From: Flavobacteriaceae bacterium
GTDB lineage: Bacteria > Bacteroidota > Bacteroidia > Flavobacteriales > Flavobacteriaceae
Length of the DNA stretch: 35,462 nt
Assembly: GCA_015490835.1 (NCBI GenBank)
Contig: WFXA01000051.1
Coordinates: forward strand, 1 to 35,462
Direction of reading: 5' to 3'
The notes beneath the pieces are model-generated. The model saw only the letters and a list, made by a program, of their open reading frames with translations, did not search any database and was not told where the DNA came from. Positions 1 through 7,614 of this stretch are shown piece after piece; the first letter of the stretch is position 1; each line of letters begins with the position of its first letter. A program made the translations under genes and the position numbers.

Positions 1-72
1 TATTACGCTCTTGTGCACATCAATACCGCAACCTCTATCTATGACCTGATCAAATGTTATTTCTTTTTTCAT
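1..72 (-). CDS. IS110-family transposase, N-terminal fragment (runs off the window)
   Basis: The ORF track misses this gene because it leaves the window. Reading the minus strand from the ATG at 72-70 gives 24 codons with no stop, beginning MKKEITFDQVIDRGCGIDVH. The RGCGIDVHK segment matches the start of the RuvC-like DEDD domain of IS110/IS1111/IS116 transposases, where the Asp of GxDVHK is the first catalytic acidic residue. These enzymes recombine DNA guided by a structured bridge RNA encoded in an IS end, and they do not make ordinary target duplications. The start is supported by a TAnnTTTG box at 95-102. Only the first 24 residues are visible, so subgroup (IS110 or IS1111) and intactness cannot be judged. 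Confidence 0.72.
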   Translation of the reverse strand, partial: MKKEITFDQVIDRGCGIDVHKSVI

Positions 73-292
73 GACTCTGTATTTTGGTAAGTTGCAAAGA
101 TAATCATTCCCATGTGTGTTTAAAACCAATCATGGATGTTTCATCTGTTTAAAAATTTGTAATTGTTTGATTTTAAATGTAATTCCAAATTTTATAAACA
201 TCCGGAACCATTTCGTTTTCCCATAAACTTATTTTAATCATTCCCGGAAGGATATGCTTAAAAAAGTTTATGCTCATTTCATAACATTTAGT
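73..292 (-). other. Non-coding leader of the IS110-like element plus glmM 3' flank
   Basis: This 220-bp AT-rich stretch carries no convincing ORF. It should hold the non-coding end of the IS110-family element and the junction with the chromosome, but I cannot place the boundary. An 11-bp direct repeat, TAATCATTCCC, occurs at 101-111 and 235-245. Small inverted repeats are present, such as GATG-AAA-CATC read on the minus strand. In IS110-group elements the bridge RNA is encoded upstream of the transposase, so this is the place to look for it. No bridge-RNA fold was demonstrated here. Confidence 0.4.
95..102 (-). promoter_or_regulatory. -7 box TATCTTTG for the IS110 transposase
   Basis: This is an exact match to the Bacteroidota -7 element TAnnTTTG on the minus strand, 22 bp upstream of the transposase ATG. 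A T-rich -33 candidate lies about 19 bp further up. Confidence 0.45.
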
Positions 293-1681
293 TTACAAAC
301 CGGCAAGTTGCTTTATTTCATCAATAAATCTGTCGGCTATTTTATCGGCTTCTTCTTGTGTTTCGGCTTCGGTATAAATTCTAATTATGGGTTCGGTATT
401 CGATTTTCTTAAATGCACCCAAAATGTTGGGAAATCTATTTTTACGCCATCAATTGTGCTGATTTTTTCAGATTGGTATTTTAGTTCTATTTGTTTTAAA
501 ATTGAATCTACATCTAATTGGGGTGTAAGCTTAATTTTCTTTTTACTCATAAAATAAGACGGATAGCGTTTTCTTAAACCACTTACCGGTATTCGCTCTT
601 GTGCCAAATAACTTAAAAATAAAGCAATTCCCACCAAACTATCTCTTCCGTAATGCAGTTTAGGATAAATAATTCCGCCGTTTCCTTCGCCACCAATTAC
701 AGCATTTACTTCTTTCATTTTTTCTACTACGTTTACTTCGCCAACTGCCGATGCGTAGTAGGTTCCGCCGTATTTTTCGGTAATGTCTCTCAAGGCACGA
801 GAAGAGGATAAATTAGAAACGGTGTTTCCCGGTGTGTTTTGTAAAACGTAGTCGGCTACGGCTACTAACGTATATTCTTCGCCAAACATGGTTCCGTTTT
901 CATCTACAAAAGCCAATCTATCTACATCGGGATCTACTACAATTCCGAAATCGGAATGGCTACTAACCACTTTTTTCATTAAGTCGCCTAAATGTTCTTT
1001 AAGTGGTTCCGGGTTGTGCGGAAACTCGCCATTTGGTGTGCAAAATAATTTTACGGGTTCTACGCCCAATGCTTCAAGCAATAACGGAACAGCAATTCCG
1101 CCTGTAGAATTTACGGCATCTACCGCAACTTTAAATCCGGCTTTTTTTATTGCAGAAACTGTTACCAAATCCAGTTGTAAGATTTCTTCAATGTGCAAAT
1201 CTATATAGGCTTCATTTTTGGTGATGGTTCCTAAATCGTCAATTTCACTAAAAATCATAGCATCACTATTGGCGATGGTAAGGATTTGTTTGCCTGCTTG
1301 AGCATTTAAAAATTCACCTTTATGATTTAAGAGTTTTAGAGCGTTCCATTGTTTTGGGTTGTGACTTGCCGTAAGAATAATTCCGCCATCTGCGTGTTCC
1401 ATAGTTACAGCCATTTCTACGGTTGGTGTGGTAGATAATCCAACATCTACAACATGAATTCCCATACCTACAAGCGTGTTCATTACCAATTGCTGAATCA
1501 TTTCGCCCGAAATTCGTGCATCTCTACCTATTACAACTTTGTAATTTTGTTTGTTGCGTTGTTGTTGTATCCAAGTTCCATAAGCCGCTGCGTATTTTAC
1601 AGCATCGATAGGAGTGAGGTTGTCTCCTTCTTTTCCACCAATGGTTCCTCGTATTCCGGAAATAGATTTAATTAATGTCAT
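293..1681 (-). CDS. glmM: Phosphoglucosamine mutase
   Basis: The 462-residue protein belongs to the alpha-D-phosphohexomutase family. It should interconvert glucosamine-6-phosphate and glucosamine-1-phosphate in the cytoplasm, on the route to UDP-GlcNAc for peptidoglycan and surface glycans. The active-site phosphoserine loop TASHNP is at 104-109 (Ser106), the Mg-binding loop DPDVDR at 250-255, the sugar-recognition loop GEGNGG at 331-336, and the C-terminal phosphate-binding segment RKSNTEP near 417. The length fits the form common in Bacteroidota, which resembles archaeal phosphomutases as much as E. coli GlmM, so a phosphomannomutase or phosphoglucomutase role is possible. A TATCTTTG box lies just upstream, giving a short leader. 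The gene is monocistronic; its 3' end adjoins the IS110-like element. Confidence 0.85.
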   Translation of the reverse strand: MTLIKSISGIRGTIGGKEGDNLTPIDAVKYAAAYGTWIQQQRNKQNYKVVIGRDARISGEMIQQLVMNTLVGMGIHVVDVGLSTTPTVEMAVTMEHADGGIILTASHNPKQWNALKLLNHKGEFLNAQAGKQILTIANSDAMIFSEIDDLGTITKNEAYIDLHIEEILQLDLVTVSAIKKAGFKVAVDAVNSTGGIAVPLLLEALGVEPVKLFCTPNGEFPHNPEPLKEHLGDLMKKVVSSHSDFGIVVDPDVDRLAFVDENGTMFGEEYTLVAVADYVLQNTPGNTVSNLSSSRALRDITEKYGGTYYASAVGEVNVVEKMKEVNAVIGGEGNGGIIYPKLHYGRDSLVGIALFLSYLAQERIPVSGLRKRYPSYFMSKKKIKLTPQLDVDSILKQIELKYQSEKISTIDGVKIDFPTFWVHLRKSNTEPIIRIYTEAETQEEADKIADRFIDEIKQLAGL

Positions 1682-1695
1682 AAAAAAAATTTGTA

Positions 1696-1703
1696 CAAAG
1701 ATA
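1696..1703 (-). promoter_or_regulatory. -7 box TATCTTTG for glmM
   Basis: Exact TAnnTTTG match on the minus strand, 14 bp upstream of the glmM start codon. A TTTG at 1729-1732 is further upstream than the usual -33 spacing, so only the -7 box is convincing. Confidence 0.5.
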
Positions 1704-1732
1704 AAAGGAATTATAGTATTAAGTAGTACAAA

Positions 1733-1984
1733 TTGGTTACTAACAAAAAAATTAGTTTTAAGCTTAACTTAGGAATGATTCAAGCCGACAAGTATTTTGA
1801 GTCGTTTTTTGAATGTTTTGATATTATTGCAGAAAGACCTTATTCTTTTAAATCGGTTGAATATGTAAGAAAAGATTATAGGCGTTGTGTTTGTGAAGTT
1901 GATAGCATCTACTTTAGGGTTAATAAAAATAGTATTGAGATAATGGCAATTGTTGGAAGACAAGATTTGAAAAACATATTATAA
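1733..1984 (+). pseudogene. 5'-truncated ParE/RelE-type toxin remnant, no antitoxin
   Basis: The 83-codon frame opens only at a TTG; the first in-frame ATG is at 1775 and would give 69 residues. From about residue 13 it follows the ParE/RelE pattern: a helix with QADKYFESFFECFDIIAERP, then a basic strand with YRRCVCEVDSIYFRV, then NSIEIMAIVGRQDLKNIL, the usual ParE C-terminal ending. The first strand and helix expected in these toxins of about 95-100 residues are missing. No antitoxin-like ORF lies beside it: glmM starts 51 bp upstream and the rhomboid gene ends 45 bp downstream. I read it as a decayed remnant of a toxin-antitoxin module. A short functional protein cannot be excluded. Confidence 0.5.
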
Positions 1985-2029
1985 TCTGAAAAAGTAACAT
2001 CTTTTATGAAGTAAAATGTGTTGCTAAAT

Positions 2030-2770
2030 CTAATTCCATCTATATTTATTTATATCGTTTTTACGCCAGTACCAAGCCATTATAAAGCCAAACAAAGCAC
2101 CTCCAATATGTGCCCAGTGCGCTATTCCCATTGGGGATCCCGAAATTCCGAAAAATAAATCCATTAAAATTAATCCCGGTATAAAATATTTTGCTTTAAC
2201 AGGAACCGGAAAAAAGATAAGCATTAACTCGGCATTGGGGAACATCATCCCAAAGGCAACTAAAATACCGTAAATTGCTCCCGAGGCTCCTACGGCAGGT
2301 GTATTATAGGCTTGAAAAAACTGTTGGGATAAGTCACTCCCTATTTCAGGGATGTTTCTATAAGAGCCTTCTTGAAGTGTTTCGTTTAATAAGTCCCAAA
2401 TTTGATTAGGCGGATATCCCAATGCGGTAAGGGCATCAAAACCTTGATGAAATTGGTAGTAATTGTAAAGGGTATGAATAAGTGCAGCTCCCAATCCGGC
2501 AGAAAAATAAAAAAACAAAAATTTATTTCGTCCCCAACGCATTTCTAAAGGCGAACCAAACGCCCACAATGCATACATATTAAACAGTATATGCATAAAT
2601 CCGCCGTGCATAAACATATGCGTAATGGGTTGCCAAACCTGAAAGTTTGGACTTTCAAAATAATAAAGCGAAAACAACTTATAAGCGGTTTCTCCCAGTA
2701 TTTGTGAACCTATAAAAAAGATTACATTTATAATTATGAGTGTTTTTACTGTATCTGTGATTCGTCCCAT
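2030..2770 (-). CDS. Rhomboid family intramembrane serine protease
   Basis: The 246-residue protein has about six hydrophobic segments. It carries the rhomboid signatures: HGGFMHILFNM (His60, Asn64, oxyanion region), the nucleophile motif GASGAIYG (Ser163) and the catalytic His in HWAHIGG (His221). Rhomboids cleave transmembrane helices within the inner membrane; the substrate is unknown. The stretch between about residues 103 and 155 is a long loop before the catalytic Ser helix. It lies 3 bp downstream of mutL in the same operon as the 95-residue membrane protein. Co-transcription with mutL probably reflects conserved gene order rather than a shared pathway. The catalytic dyad is complete, so it should be active. 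Confidence 0.88.
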   Translation of the reverse strand: MGRITDTVKTLIIINVIFFIGSQILGETAYKLFSLYYFESPNFQVWQPITHMFMHGGFMHILFNMYALWAFGSPLEMRWGRNKFLFFYFSAGLGAALIHTLYNYYQFHQGFDALTALGYPPNQIWDLLNETLQEGSYRNIPEIGSDLSQQFFQAYNTPAVGASGAIYGILVAFGMMFPNAELMLIFFPVPVKAKYFIPGLILMDLFFGISGSPMGIAHWAHIGGALFGFIMAWYWRKNDINKYRWN

Positions 2771-2773
2771 AGT

Positions 2774-4603
2774 TTAAAATTTTGCATCTATTTCTTTTGC
2801 TTCAATTGTAACCAGAACCTTGTGATTGTTAGGGCAAACCGTAGGTTCTTTACATGCAAATAGTTGGTGGATAATGTGTTCTTGTTCTTGCGTGCTTAAT
2901 GATGTACCTGTTTTAATAGCCAAGCTTTTTGCAAGTGATTTTGCCAAAATGTCGTTTACGCTAAAACTTGTTTCGGGAACTTCGTTTTGAAGGTCGGATA
3001 TAAGCCGGTTTAAGACGTTAGCAATATTTTCGGAAGGAATTCCGGATGGGATTCCTGAAATTTCGGCTGTTTCTTCTTCTAAAACATTAAATAAAAAGCC
3101 GGCTTTTTCAAGCGGTTCTTTAACGGATTGAAGCGTCACTATTTCGGATTTTGAAAAATCCATAACCAACGGAAACAACAATTGCTGACTTACACCATCC
3201 TCAATAGTCATATTTTTTAAAAATTCTTCGTATAAAATTCGTTGGTGTGCTAAGTTTTGATGAATGAGCATCATTCCGTTTTTAATGGCACTTACAATGT
3301 ATTTATTTTGAAGTTGAAATGTGTTTTTACCTGAAGATTCGGTTTGTTGGTTATCAAAAAAACTTCCGGTTACTTCTTCGCTTTCAAATTCAATTTCGGA
3401 AACAGGCGTGTTTTTTAATCCCACATACATAGCTTCCCAAGCAGGATTTTTTTCTTTTTTGAAATAGGATTTTTTGTTTGCGTTTGAAGTATCTTCACGA
3501 AACGGATTAAACGTTCTATCTACGTCAATTGTAGGGGCTACCGGAGTTTTTTTTTGGTATTCGTAAGGCGTTTCAAAACCCGAATCTTTTTCAAAATCTA
3601 AAACGGGAGCAATACTAAATTGCCCAAGGCTGTGTTTTATGGTTGCACGAAGCATAGCATAAATGGCGTGCTCGTTTTCAAACTTAATTTCGGTTTTGGT
3701 GGGATGAATATTAATATCTATAGATTGTGGGTTAAGTTCTAAAAATAAAAAATATCCGGGATGTGTTCTGTCTTTTATTAATCCTTCAAAAGCCGAAAGA
3801 ACAGCATGGTGCAGGTATCCGTTTTTTATAAATCGGTTGTTTACAAAAAAGAATTGTTCGCCCCTACTTTTTTTTGCAAATTCGGGTTTTAAGACAAAAC
3901 CGGTAACTTTAACAATATCGGTTTCTTCGGTAACAGGTACTAATTTGGCGTTTGTTTTACTTCCAAAAACACCAACAATACGTTGTCTTAAATTACTAGC
4001 CGGAAGATTAAAAACAGGGCTTCCGTTGTTAAGCATGATAAAACTTATTTGAGGATGTGCCAATGCCACGCGATGAAATTCATCTACGATATGACGCATT
4101 TCTACAGTATTGCTTTTTAAAAAATTGCGCCGCGCAGGAATGTTATAAAACAAATTTTTAACGGTAATAATAGTTCCCTTTTGTGTTACCGTTGCTTCTT
4201 GCGATGTTACTTTACTTCCTTCAATAATAAGCTGCGTACCAATTTCGGCGTCTTGGGTTTTTGTTTTAAGTGTTACGTGTGCAATGGCGGCAATAGAAGC
4301 CAAAGCCTCGCCTCTAAATCCTTTTGTGTGAAGATTAAAAAGATCTTTTGCTGTTTTAATTTTTGAGGTTGCATGTCGTTCAAAACTCAATCGAGCATCT
4401 GTTGTGCTCATTCCTATTCCGTCGTCTATTACTTGTATAAGTGTTTTTCCGGCATCTTTTACTACTAGTTTTATCTGGGTTGCTTTTGCATCTATGGCAT
4501 TTTCCAAAAGCTCTTTTACAACCGAAGCAGGTCGTTGTACAACTTCGCCGGCAGCTATTTGATTTGCAACATGATCGGGTAATAATTGAATAATGTCCGG
4601 CAT
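2774..4603 (-). CDS. mutL: DNA mismatch repair protein MutL
   Basis: The 609-residue protein couples MutS mismatch recognition to downstream repair. The N-terminal GHKL ATPase is well preserved: KELLENAIDA (Glu31, Asn35), IDDGIGM at 59-65, RHATSKI near 76-82 and FRGEALASI at 96-104. A less conserved linker follows, then the C-terminal dimerisation domain. The segment where endonuclease-active MutL proteins have DQHA(x)2E(x)4E reads HQNLAHQRILYEEF (about 448-461), and the C-terminal CPHGRP-like site reads CPNNHK, so the nicking activity is probably absent. The start is 3 bp downstream of the stop of the 95-residue membrane protein gene, and the rhomboid gene follows after 3 bp, indicating one operon. 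Confidence 0.95.
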   Translation of the reverse strand: MPDIIQLLPDHVANQIAAGEVVQRPASVVKELLENAIDAKATQIKLVVKDAGKTLIQVIDDGIGMSTTDARLSFERHATSKIKTAKDLFNLHTKGFRGEALASIAAIAHVTLKTKTQDAEIGTQLIIEGSKVTSQEATVTQKGTIITVKNLFYNIPARRNFLKSNTVEMRHIVDEFHRVALAHPQISFIMLNNGSPVFNLPASNLRQRIVGVFGSKTNAKLVPVTEETDIVKVTGFVLKPEFAKKSRGEQFFFVNNRFIKNGYLHHAVLSAFEGLIKDRTHPGYFLFLELNPQSIDINIHPTKTEIKFENEHAIYAMLRATIKHSLGQFSIAPVLDFEKDSGFETPYEYQKKTPVAPTIDVDRTFNPFREDTSNANKKSYFKKEKNPAWEAMYVGLKNTPVSEIEFESEEVTGSFFDNQQTESSGKNTFQLQNKYIVSAIKNGMMLIHQNLAHQRILYEEFLKNMTIEDGVSQQLLFPLVMDFSKSEIVTLQSVKEPLEKAGFLFNVLEEETAEISGIPSGIPSENIANVLNRLISDLQNEVPETSFSVNDILAKSLAKSLAIKTGTSLSTQEQEHIIHQLFACKEPTVCPNNHKVLVTIEAKEIDAKF

Positions 4604-4606
4604 AAA

Positions 4607-4894
4607 TTAATTTGAAAAAAATATCGATAAATCAAAATCAATAATAAATAAAAACAGCACAATCAAAATCGCAATGATGATTAAGATACGTTTTGTGACA
4701 ATTTTTTCGTTAGGGGTTCGTAAATCGTGCCAAGCTTCATGAAACCTAGCTTTTAAACCTTTGTTTTCTCCCACGGTGCTTCTAAATTTATCAAAGGTAT
4801 GTTCAATTTGAAAAGGACTTCCCCCTCCTTCATGTTTATAATAACGAGGTTCGTAGTTAAATTTTTTGTTTTTCCGTGTTTTTAGTAGTCCCAT
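4607..4894 (-). CDS. Small conserved membrane protein of the mutL operon (unknown function)
   Basis: This 95-residue protein has a basic N-terminus (KTRKNKKFNYEPRYY), a soluble region of about 60 residues and one C-terminal transmembrane segment (RILIIIAILIVLFLFIIDF, about 69-88). Similar small proteins sit beside mutL or ribH in other Flavobacteriaceae and are, from memory, sometimes mislabelled as riboflavin synthase beta subunit because of the neighbour; nothing in the sequence supports that enzyme. It is the first gene of the operon, 3 bp before mutL, with a TACCTTTG box upstream. The topology suggests a tail-anchored protein with a cytoplasmic basic domain. No function is assigned. Confidence 0.75.
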   Translation of the reverse strand: MGLLKTRKNKKFNYEPRYYKHEGGGSPFQIEHTFDKFRSTVGENKGLKARFHEAWHDLRTPNEKIVTKRILIIIAILIVLFLFIIDFDLSIFFSN

Positions 4895-4907
4895 AATATT
4901 TCAATTT

Positions 4908-4915
4908 CAAAGGTA
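4908..4915 (-). promoter_or_regulatory. -7 box TACCTTTG for the small membrane protein-mutL-rhomboid operon
   Basis: Exact TAnnTTTG match on the minus strand, 13 bp upstream of the first ATG of the operon. Transcripts would carry a leader of under about ten bases. No good -33 TTTG was found. Confidence 0.5.
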
Positions 4916-4996
4916 TGTAAAATCAAATACAATGCCGTAATTGTACTATGAAATTTTGTCAAAAAACAATAACTGTAAGAAAAGAAAGACGACTAC

Positions 4997-5323
4997 TTAC
5001 CCTAGCAACCCATTTAACCCGGGAATGTTAGGTATCCCTTCTTTTGCAACGGTAGCCAGCTCGGTTTCTTGAATCTGGGTGGCATTTGCAATTGCTTTAT
5101 TTAGGGTAACAATTAAGTAATCTTCCAGTTGTTCTTTATCGGTTAGTAAGCGATCATCAATTGTAATCGATTTAATTTCTCTATTGGCAGTGAGTTGTAT
5201 TGTTACTAAATTATCAGCACTTTTCTCTTCAATAAAGACGGTGTTTAGTCGCTCTTTTGTTTGCTTTACTTTTTCTTGGGTTTCTTTTAACTTACCCATC
5301 ATTCCCATTAAATCTCCAAACAT
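4997..5323 (-). CDS. YbaB/EbfC family nucleoid-associated protein
   Basis: The 108-residue protein has the family layout: an N-terminal Met- and Gly-rich helix ([20 protein letters not shown]), a central sheet with the strand [13 protein letters not shown], and a C-terminal helix with a flexible [11 protein letters not shown] tail. YbaB/EbfC proteins form small dimers that bind DNA and act as nucleoid-associated proteins or regulators. In many bacteria the gene lies by dnaX-recR; here it is upstream of the mutL operon, separated by about 100 bp that includes a separate promoter box. It is divergent from the oligopeptidase gene, and the 68-bp shared intergenic region carries its TAAATTTG box. 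Confidence 0.87.
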   Translation of the reverse strand: MFGDLMGMMGKLKETQEKVKQTKERLNTVFIEEKSADNLVTIQLTANREIKSITIDDRLLTDKEQLEDYLIVTLNKAIANATQIQETELATVAKEGIPNIPGLNGLLG

Positions 5324-5349
5324 AATTTTACTGTTTTAAGTTATTTCAG

Positions 5350-5357
5350 CAAATTTA
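5350..5357 (-). promoter_or_regulatory. -7 box TAAATTTG for ybaB, inside an inverted repeat
   Basis: Exact TAnnTTTG match on the minus strand with an ATTG at a suitable -33 spacing (5379-5382). The box lies in the imperfect palindrome AGCAAA-tttagtat-TTTGCT (5348-5367), between the two divergent starts. Confidence 0.45.
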
Positions 5358-5391
5358 GTATTTTGCTAAAGAATAAATCAATCTTTTTATA

Positions 5392-7536
5392 ATGAAATTT
5401 TTTACCACCATTACAATCCTTTCAGTTATTTTTGCATCCTCTTGTAAAAAAAACAATTCTAATATAAACACTTTACAACAAATGAAATTGAGCCCCCCAA
5501 TAGCAGATAAAATACCTAAGCACCTTGAAAAACACGGCGATGTGAGAATCGATAATTATTATTGGTTGCGGGACAGAGACAACGAAGAAGTAATAGATTA
5601 TCTGGAACGTGAGAATAATTATTACGACATAATTACGCAACATACAGACACGTTCAAGAAAGATTTGTTTCAAGAAATGAAAAGTAGGATTAAAGAAGAT
5701 GATGAGTCGGTGCCTTATAAATTGAACGGTTATTTTTACATTACACGTTACGAAAAAGGAAAAGATTACCCTATATACACCCGTAAAAAAGGAAGCCTTG
5801 ATGCTCCTGAAGAATTATTATTTGATGTAAATAAAATGGCAGCGGGGCACTCGTATTACCAATTAAGAGGGTTGAGTGTGAGTCCTAATAATAAACTCGT
5901 TGCTTTTGGAGTAGATACGGTTAGCCGAAGAAAATACACGATCTACATTAAAAACTTAGAGACCGGAAAGATTTTAAAAGAAAGTATTCCGGTAACTACA
6001 GGAAGTGCCACTTGGGCAAATGATAACAAAACACTTTTTTATACCCGAAAGGATGAAAAAACACTTCGTGCAGATAAAATTTACAAGCACACTTTAGGAT
6101 CCAATCCTGAAAAAGACCCGCTTATTTATCACGAAAAGGATGAGACTTTTGGCACGTTTGTATATAAAACCAAATCAAAAAAATATTTAGTTATTGGTTC
6201 GCATAGTACTTTAACAACCGAATACAGAATACTTCCGGCAAACAATCCCAATGGCAAATTTAAAGTTTTTCAGCCAAGAGAAAGAGGGTTGGAATACAAT
6301 ATCTCACATTTTGGTGATGCTTTTTATGTGTTAACAAATAAAGATAAAGCGACCAACTTTAAGTTGATGAAAACTTCCGAAACCAAAACAAAGAAGGAAA
6401 ACTGGAAAGAAGTAATTCCGCACAGAGAAGATGTTTTGCTAGAAGGGATTGAGATTTTTAAAGATTTTATGGTTGTAAGCGAAAGGCAAAACGGATTAAA
6501 CAAAATACACATTCGCCGATGGGATGGAAGTAATGAATATTATTTACCCTTCTCTAGCGAAACCTATACCGCTTATCCTTCACATAACTCTGAATTTGAT
6601 ACGAATGTATTGCGATATAGATACAACTCGTTAACTACTCCGGCTTCGGTAATTGATTTTAACATGGATACTCAAGAAAAAACCGTTTTAAAGGAAACCG
6701 AAGTATTGGGAGGTAAATTTGATAAATCTAATTACGAAGAAAAACGCATCTGGGCAACCGGAAGAGATGGAACAAAAATTCCGGTGTCATTAGTGTACCG
6801 AAAAGGAATAAAATTAGACGGAACAAACCCGTTGTTACAATACGGTTACGGTTCTTACGGCAACACGATAGACCCATATTTTTCAAGTGTGCGGTTGAGT
6901 TTGTTAGACAGAGGATTTATCTTTGCCATTGCACATATAAGAGGAGGAGAGTATTTAGGGCGGCAATGGTATGAAAACGGAAAACTATTAAAAAAGAAGA
7001 ATACATTTTATGATTTTATAGATGTTTCAAAACATTTAATTAAAGAAAATTATACTTCACCGGAGCATTTATACGCAATGGGAGGCTCTGCCGGAGGACT
7101 GTTGATGGGAGCCGTTGCAAATATGTCTCCTGAACTGTATCATGGTATCGTTGCTACCGTACCTTTTGTAGATGTTGTTACCACAATGCTTGACGATAGT
7201 ATTCCGTTAACAACCGGTGAATATGACGAATGGGGAAATCCTAACGAAAAAGAATATTATTTTTATATAAAATCCTATTCGCCTTATGATAATATCGAAG
7301 CGAAGATTTACCCGAATATGCTGGTTACTACAGGACTACACGATTCGCAAGTGCAGTATTGGGAACCTGCAAAATGGGTAGCAAAACTTAGAGAACTAAA
7401 AAAAGACAATAATTTATTACTTCTTCATATTAATATGGAAGCAGGACACGGTGGTGCTTCAGGAAGATTTGAAGCCTTAAAGGAGGTAGCTAGAGATTAT
7501 GCTTTTTTATTGGATTTGGAAGGAAAAACCGAGTAG
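5392..7536 (+). CDS. ptrB: Oligopeptidase B-like S9A prolyl-oligopeptidase, predicted lipoprotein
   Basis: The 714-residue protein has an N-terminal beta-propeller (about 40-430) and an alpha/beta-hydrolase domain. The catalytic triad is Ser566 in GGSAGG, Asp651 in LHDSQVQYWEP and His686 in GHGG. Motifs GYGSYG, AHIRGGEYLG, VPFVDVVTTMLD and TTGEYDEWGNP are closer to oligopeptidase B (protease II, which cleaves short peptides after Arg or Lys) than to prolyl oligopeptidase. Unlike the cytosolic E. coli enzyme it starts with a lipoprotein signal peptide, MKFFTTITILSVIFASSC, with the lipobox Cys at 18, so it should act on peptides in the periplasm or at the outer membrane. It is transcribed alone, divergent from ybaB. 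Confidence 0.9.
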   Translation: MKFFTTITILSVIFASSCKKNNSNINTLQQMKLSPPIADKIPKHLEKHGDVRIDNYYWLRDRDNEEVIDYLERENNYYDIITQHTDTFKKDLFQEMKSRIKEDDESVPYKLNGYFYITRYEKGKDYPIYTRKKGSLDAPEELLFDVNKMAAGHSYYQLRGLSVSPNNKLVAFGVDTVSRRKYTIYIKNLETGKILKESIPVTTGSATWANDNKTLFYTRKDEKTLRADKIYKHTLGSNPEKDPLIYHEKDETFGTFVYKTKSKKYLVIGSHSTLTTEYRILPANNPNGKFKVFQPRERGLEYNISHFGDAFYVLTNKDKATNFKLMKTSETKTKKENWKEVIPHREDVLLEGIEIFKDFMVVSERQNGLNKIHIRRWDGSNEYYLPFSSETYTAYPSHNSEFDTNVLRYRYNSLTTPASVIDFNMDTQEKTVLKETEVLGGKFDKSNYEEKRIWATGRDGTKIPVSLVYRKGIKLDGTNPLLQYGYGSYGNTIDPYFSSVRLSLLDRGFIFAIAHIRGGEYLGRQWYENGKLLKKKNTFYDFIDVSKHLIKENYTSPEHLYAMGGSAGGLLMGAVANMSPELYHGIVATVPFVDVVTTMLDDSIPLTTGEYDEWGNPNEKEYYFYIKSYSPYDNIEAKIYPNMLVTTGLHDSQVQYWEPAKWVAKLRELKKDNNLLLLHINMEAGHGGASGRFEALKEVARDYAFLLDLEGKTE

Positions 7537-7552
7537 TTTAAATTTTTTACCG

Positions 7553-7560
7553 TAAATTTG
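7553..7560 (+). promoter_or_regulatory. -7 box TAAATTTG for the cysteine-synthase-like gene
   Basis: Exact TAnnTTTG match, 54 bp upstream of the ATG at 7615. No clear -33 TTTG at the usual distance. Confidence 0.45.
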
Positions 7561-7614
7561 TGCAGATTTTTAAATCGAAATAAAAAGCTTTTCGATTAAA
7601 TAAAACATCTTTTT

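Noticed and set aside
888-1208. 106-codon plus-strand ORF inside glmM
   Set aside because: Antisense shadow of a well-supported gene, with a Ser- and Thr-rich composition expected from the reverse complement.
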